Shown one piece after another: positions 44,491 through 54,273 of a stretch of DNA of 64,000 nt. The DNA is from Ideonella livida (GTDB lineage: Bacteria > Pseudomonadota > Gammaproteobacteria > Burkholderiales > Burkholderiaceae_C): NCBI RefSeq assembly GCF_010499455.1, contig NZ_JAAGOH010000001.1, positions 357,227 to 421,226 on the forward strand, given 5' to 3'. A program made the position numbers and the translations under genes. Below the pieces are notes generated by a model. That model had not been told where the DNA came from. It ran no database searches and was given only the letters and a program-made list of their open reading frames with translations. Every line of letters begins with the position of its first letter. Position 1 is the stretch's first letter.

Positions 44491-47454
44491 TCAGCCTTCA
44501 TGAAAGACCACGGCGGGGGCCTGCAGCCGCAGATCGGCCACCACATGCCCCCCCTGCTGGGTGAGCTGGAGCTGCGCACCCTTGCGCGGCAGCAACGCCC
44601 GCACCAGGCCCAGGCCGGAGATGCCGGCCGGCACCTTGGCCAGGTCAAAGCCCTCGGCCAGCAGGCCGGGATTGGCCACCGCCATGCAGGCCTGCCCGCC
44701 CTCCAGGTGGAGCTGGCAGCTGATGTCACCCCCAGCACCACCGTGCTTGATGGCATTGGTGAGCAGCTCGTTGAGGGTCAGCGCCACGGGAATGGAGTCG
44801 CCCTCGCTGAGGGCGTAATGCTCGCGCCCGCTGCCGTGGGCGGCAAAGGCGATGGTGCGACCGAACATGCGGGTGACCGAGGCGCAGATGGCCTCGACCA
44901 CCTTCTCCAGGCGCAGGGCCCCGCCGGCGCCCACCTGCAGGCCATGCACCTGGGCGATGGCGTGGACCTGCCCGATGGCCTCGGCCAGCGCGGCGGCGGC
45001 CTCAGGGTGGCGGTGGGCGTTCTGCTGCAGCAGGCCGGCCACGCCCTGCAGGTTGTTCTTGATGCGGTGGTGGACTTCCTTGACCAGCATGTCGCGCTGC
45101 TGGATGGCCGACTGCAGCCGGGCTTCGTCGGCGGCCCGCTGTTCGGTCACGTCGCTGGCCACCAGGAGCAGCTGTTCGTTGACGCCGTCGGGGTCGACCA
45201 GGGAGACGATGCGCATGTCCCACACACGCGCCGCCCCGTCGGGCCGGGCCGGCGAGCGGCGCAGCTCGCGGTGCAGGGGCTCGTGGCGGGCGCGGGCCTC
45301 GTGCAGGTCGGCGGTCAGGCCGGCGGCCTCGGGGCCGGGCAGCCAGTAGGCGGGCTGGCGGCCCTCGATCTCGGCGGCGGGCCGGCCGGCAAACTCGGCC
45401 ATCATCTGGTTGAGCTGCAGCACGCACTGGTTCTGGGCGTCGAACAGCGCGATGGCCAGCGGTGCCGTCTCGATCATGCGCTGCAGGCCGGCACGGGCCT
45501 GGGCGATGCGGGTCTCGGCCTCACGGCGTCGGGCAATGTCCAGCAGTGCAAAGGTAAGCACGCGCTGCTCGGGCGTGGCGCCGGTGGCCACCACGTTGCC
45601 CACCACGTAGAAGGCACGGCCGTCGCGGCCCACCAGGCGGCACTCGAACATGGCCGACTGGCCCTCGTCGAGCTGGCCCAGCCAGTCGTGGCGCAGGGCG
45701 TGGTCGGACTCCTCGGGCGCCAGCGCGGCCATGGGCCGGCCCAAGAAGTCCGAGAGCTCGCCGGCGAACATGCGGCGTGCCGAACGGTTCATCCAGACGA
45801 TGCCCTGGGCGCCGACGTTGATGATGCCCACCAGCACCGAGTCCAGGATGGCGCGGATCTGCTCCTCCTGGCGCACCTGGCTGGCGCGCGCCTTGTGGCG
45901 CTCGTCGACGTTGACGTACCAGGCGATGGTGCCCTGGGCCGGCTCGTCCGGGTCCAGCAGGCGCTGGCTGACCATGACGTGGATGAGCTCGCCCTCGCCG
46001 CCGCCGATGCGCCGGCGCAGGCGCCGCTCTCCCCGCGCGCGGCCCTGCTCGGCCAGTTCGCGCCGGTCCTGGGCGGCGTGCTCCAGGTAAGCGCGCTCGT
46101 CCTCGTAGAGCTCGGCCAGGGGCAGGCCCTTCAGGTCGGACAGGGCGATGCCCACCAGCTCGGCCATGGCGGCATTGGTGCGCACGATGCGGCCCTCCAC
46201 CTGGTGGACGATGCCGACGTCGGGCAGGCTGAACATCAGCTCGCGCTCCCGCTCCAGGTCGTCGCGGGCGGCCTGGGCCTCCTGCTGGGCACGCGGCCCG
46301 GTCACGTCCGAGAGCACGACCACCGCATCCAGCCCCTGCTCGCCCCCGCCGGAGCGGCGCAGGGCCAGGGCGTAGCAGCGGTTGGCCGCATGTTCGGGGA
46401 CGAACTCCACATCGGCCTGGCCTTCGGCCTGCAGCCGGCCCAGCAGCTGCCGCGCCTCGCGGGTGCCCACGCCGCAGTGGCCCAGCAGGCCCTGCAGGTC
46501 CAGTTGCAGGCATTCGCCGGCCGGCACGCCCAGCAGGCGCTCGAAGCTGGTGTTGCAGCGCACCACCTTCTGCTGGTGCACATAAGCGATGCCTGCCGGG
46601 CTGACGTCCAGGATGGTGCCCATCTCGTGCAGCAGCTGGTCGTTGCGGCGCCGGGCCTCCTCGTCCTCGGTCACGTCCAGGGTGGCCACGGTCAGGCTGG
46701 GTCGCTCGCCGCCCAGCTCCCCCGGCACCACGCGGGTGAGCAGCCAGCGCCGACCCAGCTGCGGATGGCGCACGGCATAACGCACCTCGGCACGCTCGCG
46801 CTGGCGCAGGGCCCGTTGCAGCAGCTCATAGTCGGCCAGGCTGTCGGGCTCGACGATCTCGCGGGTGACGGCAAAGCCGGACATGCCTGCGCCGGCGCCG
46901 GCGCGGGCCGGCAGCATGCTGTCGCCGCCGTCGTCGCCCGCGGCAGCGGTCACCCAGCCCTGAGCGGCATCGTAGGTGGCCACCCCGATGCCGTGTCGGC
47001 CCATCAGGGCGTGGATCTCGCGCTGGGCCAGCTCCAGCCGGTCCTCGGTGAGCAGGTCCTCAATCTGGAACAGCCAGCGGCGGCTGCCCACGCCGGTGCC
47101 GCCACGCACGGTCAGGCGCAGGTGGCGGGCGGGGTGGCCGTCCAGGCGGATCCAGGCGTCGCGGCGCACGGTCTGGCCGGCGGCGGGCTGCTCCTGCGGC
47201 CAGCGCAGGAACTGCCGCAGGGCCGGCGGTGCCATGTTGAGGTTGGGCACGTCCGGACCCAGCAGGGCCTGCATGGCGGCGTTGGCCCGCAGCACGCGGC
47301 CGGCCACGTCGCATTGCAGCAACGCCAGCGGCGCGACCTCGAACCAGTCGGCCAGGTCGTCACGCACGCTCAGCACCCCTGCGCTGGCCGGTGGCAATCG
47401 GGGCGGCTCGGCGGGGCCGCGGGGGCCGGTCAACCAGCTTGGCTTGATGCTCAT
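44491..47454 (-). CDS. Multi-PAS sensor histidine kinase (HisKA_2/HWE type)
   Basis: A 987-residue soluble kinase with about five PAS/PAC modules in tandem. Examples are EVAPLALLQCDVAGRV, ILDVSPAGIAYVHQQ, SLPDVGIVHQVEGRIVRTNAA, ILDSVLVGIINVGAQG and MIETAPLAIALFDAQNQ. The dimerisation/phosphoacceptor segment is VKEVHHRIKNNLQGVAGLL, diagnostic of HisKA_2. The ATPase has LNELLTNAIKHG. The ligand(s) are unknown; flavin or haem sensing is possible. It is upstream of the ANTAR regulator in the same direction, 54 bases apart. Confidence 0.88.
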   Translation of the reverse strand: MSIKPSWLTGPRGPAEPPRLPPASAGVLSVRDDLADWFEVAPLALLQCDVAGRVLRANAAMQALLGPDVPNLNMAPPALRQFLRWPQEQPAAGQTVRRDAWIRLDGHPARHLRLTVRGGTGVGSRRWLFQIEDLLTEDRLELAQREIHALMGRHGIGVATYDAAQGWVTAAAGDDGGDSMLPARAGAGAGMSGFAVTREIVEPDSLADYELLQRALRQRERAEVRYAVRHPQLGRRWLLTRVVPGELGGERPSLTVATLDVTEDEEARRRNDQLLHEMGTILDVSPAGIAYVHQQKVVRCNTSFERLLGVPAGECLQLDLQGLLGHCGVGTREARQLLGRLQAEGQADVEFVPEHAANRCYALALRRSGGGEQGLDAVVVLSDVTGPRAQQEAQAARDDLERERELMFSLPDVGIVHQVEGRIVRTNAAMAELVGIALSDLKGLPLAELYEDERAYLEHAAQDRRELAEQGRARGERRLRRRIGGGEGELIHVMVSQRLLDPDEPAQGTIAWYVNVDERHKARASQVRQEEQIRAILDSVLVGIINVGAQGIVWMNRSARRMFAGELSDFLGRPMAALAPEESDHALRHDWLGQLDEGQSAMFECRLVGRDGRAFYVVGNVVATGATPEQRVLTFALLDIARRREAETRIAQARAGLQRMIETAPLAIALFDAQNQCVLQLNQMMAEFAGRPAAEIEGRQPAYWLPGPEAAGLTADLHEARARHEPLHRELRRSPARPDGAARVWDMRIVSLVDPDGVNEQLLLVASDVTEQRAADEARLQSAIQQRDMLVKEVHHRIKNNLQGVAGLLQQNAHRHPEAAAALAEAIGQVHAIAQVHGLQVGAGGALRLEKVVEAICASVTRMFGRTIAFAAHGSGREHYALSEGDSIPVALTLNELLTNAIKHGGAGGDISCQLHLEGGQACMAVANPGLLAEGFDLAKVPAGISGLGLVRALLPRKGAQLQLTQQGGHVVADLRLQAPAVVFHEG

Positions 47455-47576
47455 GCCACCATTCTGGGCCGGTTGGGCGCCGCTGAACAGGCGGGCCCCA
47501 CCGCATCGGAGGGCGGCGGGCCGGCGGGCCGCGGTGCGGGGGCGATGGCGGGTTCATCGTCGGGTGGCGGCCGGGC

Positions 47577-48773
47577 TCAGCCGGCCAGCAGGCGCTGGGC
47601 CAGGACCAGGGCCCGCCAGAGCGCACGGTTGACCTCGCCCGGGGTGAGCAGCAGGTCGGCAGCGGCCTCCACCACGTCCTGCGGCACCTCGCGCTCGGCC
47701 ACCTCGGCCAGGGCCAGCAGAGGGGCCAGCGGGCCTTGGCGGTCCAACAGGGCGGTGCCTACCGCCTGGGCCACCGGCAGGTCGGCCAGGAGCTGGGGCA
47801 TCGGCTGGCCCAGCATGCGGTCCAGCAGCGAGAAGACACCGCAGAGGAAGGCCTCGCCACGCAGCGGGTCGCCCTCGGGCAGCAGGGACTCCATGAGCAG
47901 GGCGCGGCGCACGGCCAGCAGCATCAGCGGGCGGGCACGCGGGTCGTCGGCGCTGCTGGCCAGCAGCAGGGCCAGCCAGCGGCGCAGGCGCTGGCTGCCC
48001 AGCAGCATCACCGCATGCTGGAAGGACTGCACCTCCACCGCCAGGCCGAAGCCGGGCGAGTTGAGGTAGCGCAGCAGCCGGAAGCCCAGGGCGGGCGCGC
48101 CCTTGAGCACCGCTTCCAGCCGGGCCGGAGATTCGTCACGGTCCAGGCGCTGCAGCAGGTCGGTCACCACCCGCAGTTCGGCGTTGGGCGCACGCCGGCC
48201 GGTAGCCGGACGCGGCGCGGCCACGTCCTCCAGCGGCCAGCCTTGGACGGCGGCCGCGCCCTGGGCCAGGGCCTGCAGCGCGGCCTCGGGCTGGTCGGCG
48301 CCGGCCAGCACCCAGGCCACACCCGCCACCTGCCCGGCCCCAGGGGCGGCCGGCAGCACGCACCAGCCCGTGCCGGGGGGCACGGTGCCTGGGGCGCCCA
48401 GGCGCAGCACGCGCTGGTCGGGGGCCAGGCCAGCCTGCGGGTCCAGCAGCGCGGGGGCCAGGAAGGCCGGCGCCTCCAGCCGCAGCTGGGGGGCCTGGCA
48501 GGCGGCCAGGGCGGTGGCGTCCACCCAGTCTTCGCGCATGGGGTTGACCACCAGGGGGCCCAGGCCGGCGGGCCACTGGGCCGCCAGCCAGGCCCAGAGG
48601 GCGCCGGCCGGGGGCGGCGCCACGCCCGGCAGGGCTGCCACCGACAGGCGGGTGGCCACCGCCTGGTGCTGACGGTCGAACCAGGCGCTGGCGGCCAGGG
48701 CCAGGCGGTCGTGGAGACTGGGTTCAGGGGTCACGCGGGACGCTCCGGTGGGGGGTTCGGAAAGGGCGGACAC
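47577..48773 (-). CDS. HDOD-domain protein with degenerate N-terminal EAL-like region
   Basis: A 398-residue protein. The C-terminal ~200 residues form an HDOD domain (LLKYLNSP-like LLRYLNSPGFGL, FQHAVMLLGSQRLRRWLALLL, ALLMESLL). The first ~190 residues look like a degenerate EAL domain without the catalytic motif, the architecture of YuxH/CdgJ-type proteins that affect motility and c-di-GMP signalling. GTG is the start. It lies 13 bases after flgL and is likely in the same transcript. Confidence 0.75.
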   Translation of the reverse strand: MSALSEPPTGASRVTPEPSLHDRLALAASAWFDRQHQAVATRLSVAALPGVAPPPAGALWAWLAAQWPAGLGPLVVNPMREDWVDATALAACQAPQLRLEAPAFLAPALLDPQAGLAPDQRVLRLGAPGTVPPGTGWCVLPAAPGAGQVAGVAWVLAGADQPEAALQALAQGAAAVQGWPLEDVAAPRPATGRRAPNAELRVVTDLLQRLDRDESPARLEAVLKGAPALGFRLLRYLNSPGFGLAVEVQSFQHAVMLLGSQRLRRWLALLLASSADDPRARPLMLLAVRRALLMESLLPEGDPLRGEAFLCGVFSLLDRMLGQPMPQLLADLPVAQAVGTALLDRQGPLAPLLALAEVAEREVPQDVVEAAADLLLTPGEVNRALWRALVLAQRLLAG

Positions 48774-48786
48774 CAGGCGGAGGGCG

Positions 48787-50028
48787 TCAGCTGCTGAGGT
48801 AGTCGAACAGGCTCATGCGCTGGACGCTGGCGTAGGTGCGCAGGGCGGCGTTGTAGCCGGTCTGCTGGTTCTCGAAGTCCGAGATGGCCTGGGCCATGTC
48901 CAGGTCCTCGGCGTCGCTGCGGGTGTTCTCCCCCATCAGGACCTGGTCCTGCAGGCGGCTGTCCACCCCGTCGATGCGGTTGAGCAGTTCACCGCAGCGG
49001 CTGCGCGCAGACTGCAGGCTGTCGATGCCGGCGTCGATGTCGCCCAGGCCCTTCTGGACGGTCTGGGTCACGGTGGCGGTGCTGCTGGGCGTGTGGCGCA
49101 GGCCAGCGACGATCCGGTCCAGGGCGGAGAAGATGTTGAGCGCGGGGCTGGCGTCTCGGATGAGGAACTGGTTGCCATCCGCAGGCTGGCCGGAGATGGC
49201 GAAGGACATGCCGTCCACTTCGATGGCCTTGCCGGCCTGGTAATCCACCGGGCCCACCGGCGGCAGGGTGCCGCGGTCGATGGTGTACTGGGTGACACCG
49301 CTGGAGACGCTGAAGGTCAGGGTGTAGGAGAAGCCGTCGGCGGGCAGCTGGTTGGCATCGCTCACGCGGCCGCCGTCGATCCAGGCGGCAGGGGCGGCGG
49401 AGGCCGAGGGGCTGGCGTCCAGCGCGTCCAGGTAGCCGACGTTGACGGTCTCGAAGCTGCCGTTGCCGGTGGTGGCGTAGAGGAAGGCCTGTTCGCCGTC
49501 CACCGTCAGGGGCAGGGCATCGCGCGACGCGGTGACCACCTCACCACCCAGGCCGCGGAAGCCCACGCCGCCGGGCTCGTCGATGAAGGGCGGATCGCTG
49601 GCCCCCTGGCCGCCGAAGATGGTGCCGCCGGCCCCGTCGCTGCGGTTGGCGATGGACAGCAGCTGCTTGCGCAGGGCCTCCAGCTGCTGGGCGACGTCGC
49701 GGCGCTGCGCATCGCTGTAGGTGGCGTTGCCGGCGGAGACCACCAGCTCGCGGGCCTGTTGCAGCAGGTCCACGCCATCACCCAGGGCGGACTCCGACAG
49801 GGTCATGGCGTTGCGGCTGGCGTCCACCGCGCGCTGCTCGGCCTCGGCGCGCTGCAGCATGGCCCGGGCGCGCTCGGCACGGGCGGCGGCGGTGGGGTCG
49901 TCGCTGGCCTCCAGCACCCGCTTGCCGGAGGTCATGCGCTGCTGGGCGTCGCTCATGTCGGCCTGGCGCTGCTGCAGGCGATCCAGCGCCTGGGCGTAGA
50001 CGGTGCTGGAGCTGACTCGCGTGTACAT
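48787..50028 (-). CDS. flgL: Flagellar hook-filament junction protein FlgL
   Basis: A 413-residue secreted junction protein (HAP3) linking hook and filament. The N-terminal helix MYTRVSSSTVYAQALDRLQQRQADM and GKRVLEASDDPTAAARAERA, and the C-terminal DLDMAQAISDFENQQTGYNAALRTYA, form the conserved flagellin-like coiled coil. The central part is variable. No cleavable signal is present, as expected for type III export. It is followed by an HDOD gene and preceded by flgK. Confidence 0.96.
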   Translation of the reverse strand: MYTRVSSSTVYAQALDRLQQRQADMSDAQQRMTSGKRVLEASDDPTAAARAERARAMLQRAEAEQRAVDASRNAMTLSESALGDGVDLLQQARELVVSAGNATYSDAQRRDVAQQLEALRKQLLSIANRSDGAGGTIFGGQGASDPPFIDEPGGVGFRGLGGEVVTASRDALPLTVDGEQAFLYATTGNGSFETVNVGYLDALDASPSASAAPAAWIDGGRVSDANQLPADGFSYTLTFSVSSGVTQYTIDRGTLPPVGPVDYQAGKAIEVDGMSFAISGQPADGNQFLIRDASPALNIFSALDRIVAGLRHTPSSTATVTQTVQKGLGDIDAGIDSLQSARSRCGELLNRIDGVDSRLQDQVLMGENTRSDAEDLDMAQAISDFENQQTGYNAALRTYASVQRMSLFDYLSS

Positions 50029-50064
50029 CGGGCTTCTCCGTCAAGCGTGCATCACGGACCGACC

Positions 50065-52026
50065 TCAGCGGGCCATGTCGAGCACGGTGTCGAACACCGA
50101 TTGGGCCACCTGCAACACCTTGGCAGCGGCCTGATAAGCCTGCTGGAACTGGATCAGCTTGGCGGCTTCCTCATCGAGGTTGACGCCGGACTGGGCGCCC
50201 AGCAAGGCGGTGGTCTGTTCGCGGGCGGTGTCGGCCACATCGGCCATGGCGCCGGCGCTTTGTGCGCGCACACCCACGTCGGCCATGGCCGCGGCGTAGG
50301 CGTCGGTGAAGGTCGCGCCGGCCCCCACCGCACCGGTGCTCAGGGTGGTGCGGCCCACCAGGGCCTTTTCCGCCAGGCCGGACAGCACCAGGGCGTTGCC
50401 GTTGTTGGCCTCGGGGTGGACGGTGCGGGTCATGGTCAGCGCGTCGCCGCCGGCGGGCAGGCCGTTGAGCACGATCGACATGCCGTTGACGGTGATGGCC
50501 TCCCCCGCCGTCCAGGCTTTCGTGCCGCCGCTGATGGGGGCACCGGTGTCCCGGTCGTTGAGGGACCAGGTGTAGGTGCCGTTGAACTTGCCGGTCGCCG
50601 GGTCGGTGTTGAAGGTCACCACCGTGCTCAGGCTGTCGTCGATGGCGCCGCTCACCGAGAGCTCGGCCACTGTGGCGGTGCCCTTGTTGTCCGGATCGAG
50701 CACCACGGTCTGAGGCAACGCCGCGGCCAGGCCGTCGGGATCATCCAGCGCACGCTGCATGCCGCTGGCGGCCAGCGACAGGGGCTTGAGCACGAAACTG
50801 TCGCCGGGCTGCAGGCCCGCGGGGCCGACGGTGACGGTCAGCCCGTCGACGGTGTCGCCACTGTCGACGTAGAAGCGGGTGCCGTCGGACAGCCGGGTGA
50901 GCTCATAGGTGCCGCCGCTGCCGGCGTCGGCCAGGCGCAGCCCGTAGTCGCTGGCCTGCACCTGGCTGGCGTCGGCGATGGCCACCGACACCTCGGCGCC
51001 CGGATCGTTGCTGGCATGGGCCATGACCTCGGGCGCGCCGAGGCTGAACAGGGGCTGGCCGGCCTGGGCGGGGTCGCGCAGGTCCAGGCCCTGGGCCTGG
51101 GCCTGGTTGACGGCACCGGCCAGGGCCACGGCCATCTGTCCCACCAGGTTGCGGGCGTCCACCAAGTCCTCGTTCTGGAACTGCACCAGGGCAGCCATGC
51201 TGCCGCCGGTCAGGTCGTTCTGGCTGAGCGCCGCGGTGGTGCTGCCGCTCTGCAGGGCCAGGCTGGCGCGGCTGGGGTCGGCGGGATCACCGACCACCTT
51301 CAGCTGCGACACCTGCTCGCCCAACACCAGGCACTGCGAGCCGCCGATGTAGACGCCAAAGGAGCCGTCGGCGGACTCTACCGTGCTGACCTCGGCGTAC
51401 TCCCCCAGCTGGGCCACCACCGCTTCGCGGCGGTCCAGCAGGTCGTTGGGCGTCTGCCCGGTGCTCTGCAGGCGCAGGATCTGGCTGTTGAGGTCGCCGA
51501 TCTGCTGGGCCAGGCCGTTGACGGTGCCCGCGGAGGTGCGCAGGTCGGCCCAGACTTCTTGCTGTAGGGTGTCGATCTGCCCGGCGGTGTAGTTGAACCG
51601 TGCACTTACATCCGAAGCGCGCGCCAGCACCACCTGCCGGGCCGAGGCGTCGGCGGGCACGGTGGCCAGGTCGGAGAGCGCGGAGAAAAACTCACCCATG
51701 GCATGGCCCAGGCCCTGGTCGCCCGGGGGAAAGGCGTCCTGCAAACGGTCGAGTTGCTGGTAGCGGGTGGACTCCATGGCGTAGGCCGAGCGCGCCTGCG
51801 CGGCCTGCTGGGTGGTGAAGTCGCTGTGAGCGCGCTGCACCGCCACCACGTCCACCCCCTGGCCCCAGTAGCCCACGCCGCCGTAGCGCGGGGTGCTGGT
51901 GGACAGCACCACCGACTGGCGCGAATAGCCCTCCACCGAGGCATTGGCGATGTTGTGCGCGGTGGTGTTGAGCTGCGCCTGGGTGGCAAACAGCGCGCGC
52001 ATCCCGATGCTGGTCATGGTGCTCAT
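50065..52026 (-). CDS. flgK: Flagellar hook-filament junction protein FlgK
   Basis: A 653-residue junction protein (HAP1). The N-terminus has IGMRALFATQAQLNTTAHNIANASVEGYSRQSV, the conserved axial-protein motif, and the C-terminus SGVNLDEEAAKLIQFQQAYQAAAKVLQ. It connects hook to filament together with FlgL. It sits between flgJ and flgL in the usual order. Confidence 0.97.
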   Translation of the reverse strand: MSTMTSIGMRALFATQAQLNTTAHNIANASVEGYSRQSVVLSTSTPRYGGVGYWGQGVDVVAVQRAHSDFTTQQAAQARSAYAMESTRYQQLDRLQDAFPPGDQGLGHAMGEFFSALSDLATVPADASARQVVLARASDVSARFNYTAGQIDTLQQEVWADLRTSAGTVNGLAQQIGDLNSQILRLQSTGQTPNDLLDRREAVVAQLGEYAEVSTVESADGSFGVYIGGSQCLVLGEQVSQLKVVGDPADPSRASLALQSGSTTAALSQNDLTGGSMAALVQFQNEDLVDARNLVGQMAVALAGAVNQAQAQGLDLRDPAQAGQPLFSLGAPEVMAHASNDPGAEVSVAIADASQVQASDYGLRLADAGSGGTYELTRLSDGTRFYVDSGDTVDGLTVTVGPAGLQPGDSFVLKPLSLAASGMQRALDDPDGLAAALPQTVVLDPDNKGTATVAELSVSGAIDDSLSTVVTFNTDPATGKFNGTYTWSLNDRDTGAPISGGTKAWTAGEAITVNGMSIVLNGLPAGGDALTMTRTVHPEANNGNALVLSGLAEKALVGRTTLSTGAVGAGATFTDAYAAAMADVGVRAQSAGAMADVADTAREQTTALLGAQSGVNLDEEAAKLIQFQQAYQAAAKVLQVAQSVFDTVLDMAR

Positions 52027-52066
52027 GCGGCACTCCCCATGGCGGTTGGGCGGACGGGCGCGGCCA

Positions 52067-53077
52067 TCAGGTGTTCAGGCTGCGCTGCAGTCGCAGCGTG
52101 GTGTTGATGGTGCGGGTGAGCTTGTCGGCATAGGCCGGGTCGGTGGCATAGCCGGCGCGCTGCAGGCTCTGGGCAAAGCCGGCGGCGTCCTGGGTCTGCA
52201 CCGCCTGCCGGGTGGCCTCGGCATAGCGCGGACTGGTCTTAAGCAGCCGGGCGTAGTCGGCAAAGGACTCCGCGGGGCTGGCATAGGCCCGGAAGCGCTG
52301 CACCACCTTGCGCACCTGGCCGTCGATCACCTCGGTGGTGAGGATGTCGGTGGTGGGGCCATTCCAACCTGCCCCGGCCTTGATGCCGAAGAGGTTGTGG
52401 GACGGGCTGCCGTCGGCGTTGCGGATGGGGTGCCGGCCCCAGCCCGTCTCGTGGGCGGCCTGCGCCAGCATGAACTCCGCCGGAATGCCGCTGGCGGCCT
52501 CCACCGCCTCGGCAGCGGCCTGGTGCTGCTGCAGAAAGGCCGCCGGGGTGCCGGGCACGGCGGGGCTGGCCTCGACCGTGGCGCCGGAAGCGGTGCTGCC
52601 GGTGCCGGCCACGCCAGCCGCACTGGCCGCACTGGCCGCCTGGGCCGCACCCGCCGGCAAGTTGGCGGCGGGTGCCACGGCCGCGGCGCCGCGGGCGGGC
52701 CGCTCCAAAGGTTGCAGCGTCACCGGGGTGCCGCTCGCGTCAGGCAGGCCCAGCTGCTGCGACATCTGCCGGGCGATCACGTCGGCCAGCCCGCCGGGGC
52801 GTCCGGCCAGGCGCGCGGCCCACTGCTGGTCCAGCATCTCGGTGCCCAGCTGGCTGCCCTCGTTGTCCAGCATGCCGCTGGCCTGGGCACTGTCGCGCAT
52901 GGACTTGAGCAGCTGCTCCATGAACATGGCCTCGAACTGGCGCGCGGCCTCGCGCACCACGGCCTGAGGGTCCTGGGCGGCCTGCTGCCGCAGGGCCTGC
53001 AGGTCCTGCGTGCCGCCCATGCCGCTCAGGCCGCCGGTGGCGGCCGGCAGGCGGCTTCCCCCTGTGGCCAGGCCCAT
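52067..53077 (-). CDS. flgJ: Flagellar rod assembly protein/muramidase FlgJ
   Basis: A 336-residue two-domain protein. The N-terminal ~100 residues (AARQFEAMFMEQLLKSMRDSA) are the rod-binding domain; the C-terminal part is a glycosidase with EFMLAQAAHETGWGRH (catalytic Glu) and HNLFGIKAG. It locally opens peptidoglycan for rod passage. An Ala-rich linker (about residues 140-180) joins them. The ATG lies one base before the end of flgI's stop, so the genes are closely coupled. Confidence 0.96.
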   Translation of the reverse strand: MGLATGGSRLPAATGGLSGMGGTQDLQALRQQAAQDPQAVVREAARQFEAMFMEQLLKSMRDSAQASGMLDNEGSQLGTEMLDQQWAARLAGRPGGLADVIARQMSQQLGLPDASGTPVTLQPLERPARGAAAVAPAANLPAGAAQAASAASAAGVAGTGSTASGATVEASPAVPGTPAAFLQQHQAAAEAVEAASGIPAEFMLAQAAHETGWGRHPIRNADGSPSHNLFGIKAGAGWNGPTTDILTTEVIDGQVRKVVQRFRAYASPAESFADYARLLKTSPRYAEATRQAVQTQDAAGFAQSLQRAGYATDPAYADKLTRTINTTLRLQRSLNT

Positions 53078-53078
53078 G

Positions 53079-54215
53079 TCAGAGCACCTCCAGCTCCGCC
53101 TGCAGCGCGCCGGCGGCCTTCATGGCCTGCAGGATGGCCAGCAGGTCCTGGGGCGTGGCGCCCAGGCTGTTGAGGGCCTTGACCACATCGGCCAGCTTGG
53201 CGCCCTCGGGCAGGTTCATCACCGCCCCGCCCTGCTGGGTGATGGTGATGTCGTTGCGCTCCACCACCGCCGTGTTGCCGCCGGCCAGGGCGTTGGGCTG
53301 GCTGACCTGCGGGGTGGAGTTGATGGTGACGGCCAGGCTGCCATGGGCCACGGCACAAGGCGCCAGGGAGACGGCCTGGTTCATGACGATGGAGCCGGTG
53401 CGCGGGTTGAGCACGATGCGCGCGGCGGGCTTCTCCAGCGCCAGCGGCAGGTTCTCGATGTCGGCCAGGAAGGCCACCCGCTCGTCGGGCACCAGGGGCG
53501 CCCGCACCCGCACCACCCGCCCGTCCATGGCCTGGGCGGTGCCGGCCCCCTTGTGGGCGTTGATGGCGCGGGCCACGGCCCGGGCGGTGGCGTAGTCGCT
53601 GCTGGTGATGTCGAGCTGGATGCTCTCACCCGAGAGGAAGGGCGTGGGCACGGCGCGCTCCACGGTGGCCCCCAGCGGCACTCGGCCGCCGCTGAGGTGG
53701 TTGATCTGCACCTTGCTGCCGCCGGCCGAGGCCCCCGCCCCGCCCACGATCAGGTTGCCCTGGGCCAGGGCGTAGACCTGACCGTCGGCCCCCTTGAGCG
53801 GGGTGGCCACCAGGGTGCCGCCCCGCAGGCTCTTGGCGTTGCCGATGGAGGAGACCACCACATCGACCTGCTGCCCGGGCTGGGAGAAGGGCGGCAGCTC
53901 GGCCGTCACCAGGACCGCGGCGATGTTCTTGAGCTGCATGGCGGTGCCCGGGGGCACGGTGATGCCCATCTGCTGCAGCATGGAGTTCAGGCCCTGGGCG
54001 GTGAAGGGGGCCTGGGCGGTCTGGTCCCCGGTGCCGTCCAGGCCCACCACCAGGCCATAGCCCAGCAGGGGGTTGGACCGCACGCCCTGCACCTTGGCCA
54101 CCTCCTTGATGCGGGCCGGGCTCTGGGCCCGGGCCGGCAGCGCCGCCCCCAGCGCGGCGGCCAGGATCAGCAGCAGCGCGGCGCGCAGGCCGTGGACAAG
54201 CAGGGTGGTGAACAT
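53079..54215 (-). CDS. flgI: Flagellar P-ring protein FlgI
   Basis: A 378-residue periplasmic protein forming the peptidoglycan ring. The signal peptide ends ALPARAQ. The mature part opens RIKEVAKVQGVRSNPLLGYGLVVGLDGTGD and contains KNIAAVLVTAELPPF, VLNPRTGSIVMN and LADVVKALNSLGATPQDLLAILQAMKAAGAL, matching FlgI throughout. It lies between flgH and flgJ. Confidence 0.97.
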   Translation of the reverse strand: MFTTLLVHGLRAALLLILAAALGAALPARAQSPARIKEVAKVQGVRSNPLLGYGLVVGLDGTGDQTAQAPFTAQGLNSMLQQMGITVPPGTAMQLKNIAAVLVTAELPPFSQPGQQVDVVVSSIGNAKSLRGGTLVATPLKGADGQVYALAQGNLIVGGAGASAGGSKVQINHLSGGRVPLGATVERAVPTPFLSGESIQLDITSSDYATARAVARAINAHKGAGTAQAMDGRVVRVRAPLVPDERVAFLADIENLPLALEKPAARIVLNPRTGSIVMNQAVSLAPCAVAHGSLAVTINSTPQVSQPNALAGGNTAVVERNDITITQQGGAVMNLPEGAKLADVVKALNSLGATPQDLLAILQAMKAAGALQAELEVL

Positions 54216-54273
54216 GGCGCGACATCCGGAAGCGGGGACGGCGTGTCCCCCTGTCGGCCATTGTGGAAAGCGC

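Noticed and set aside
43438..48069. Open frame of over 1,500 codons on +
   Set aside because: It is antisense to the ANTAR regulator, the multi-PAS kinase and the HDOD gene; composition is that of a shadow frame.
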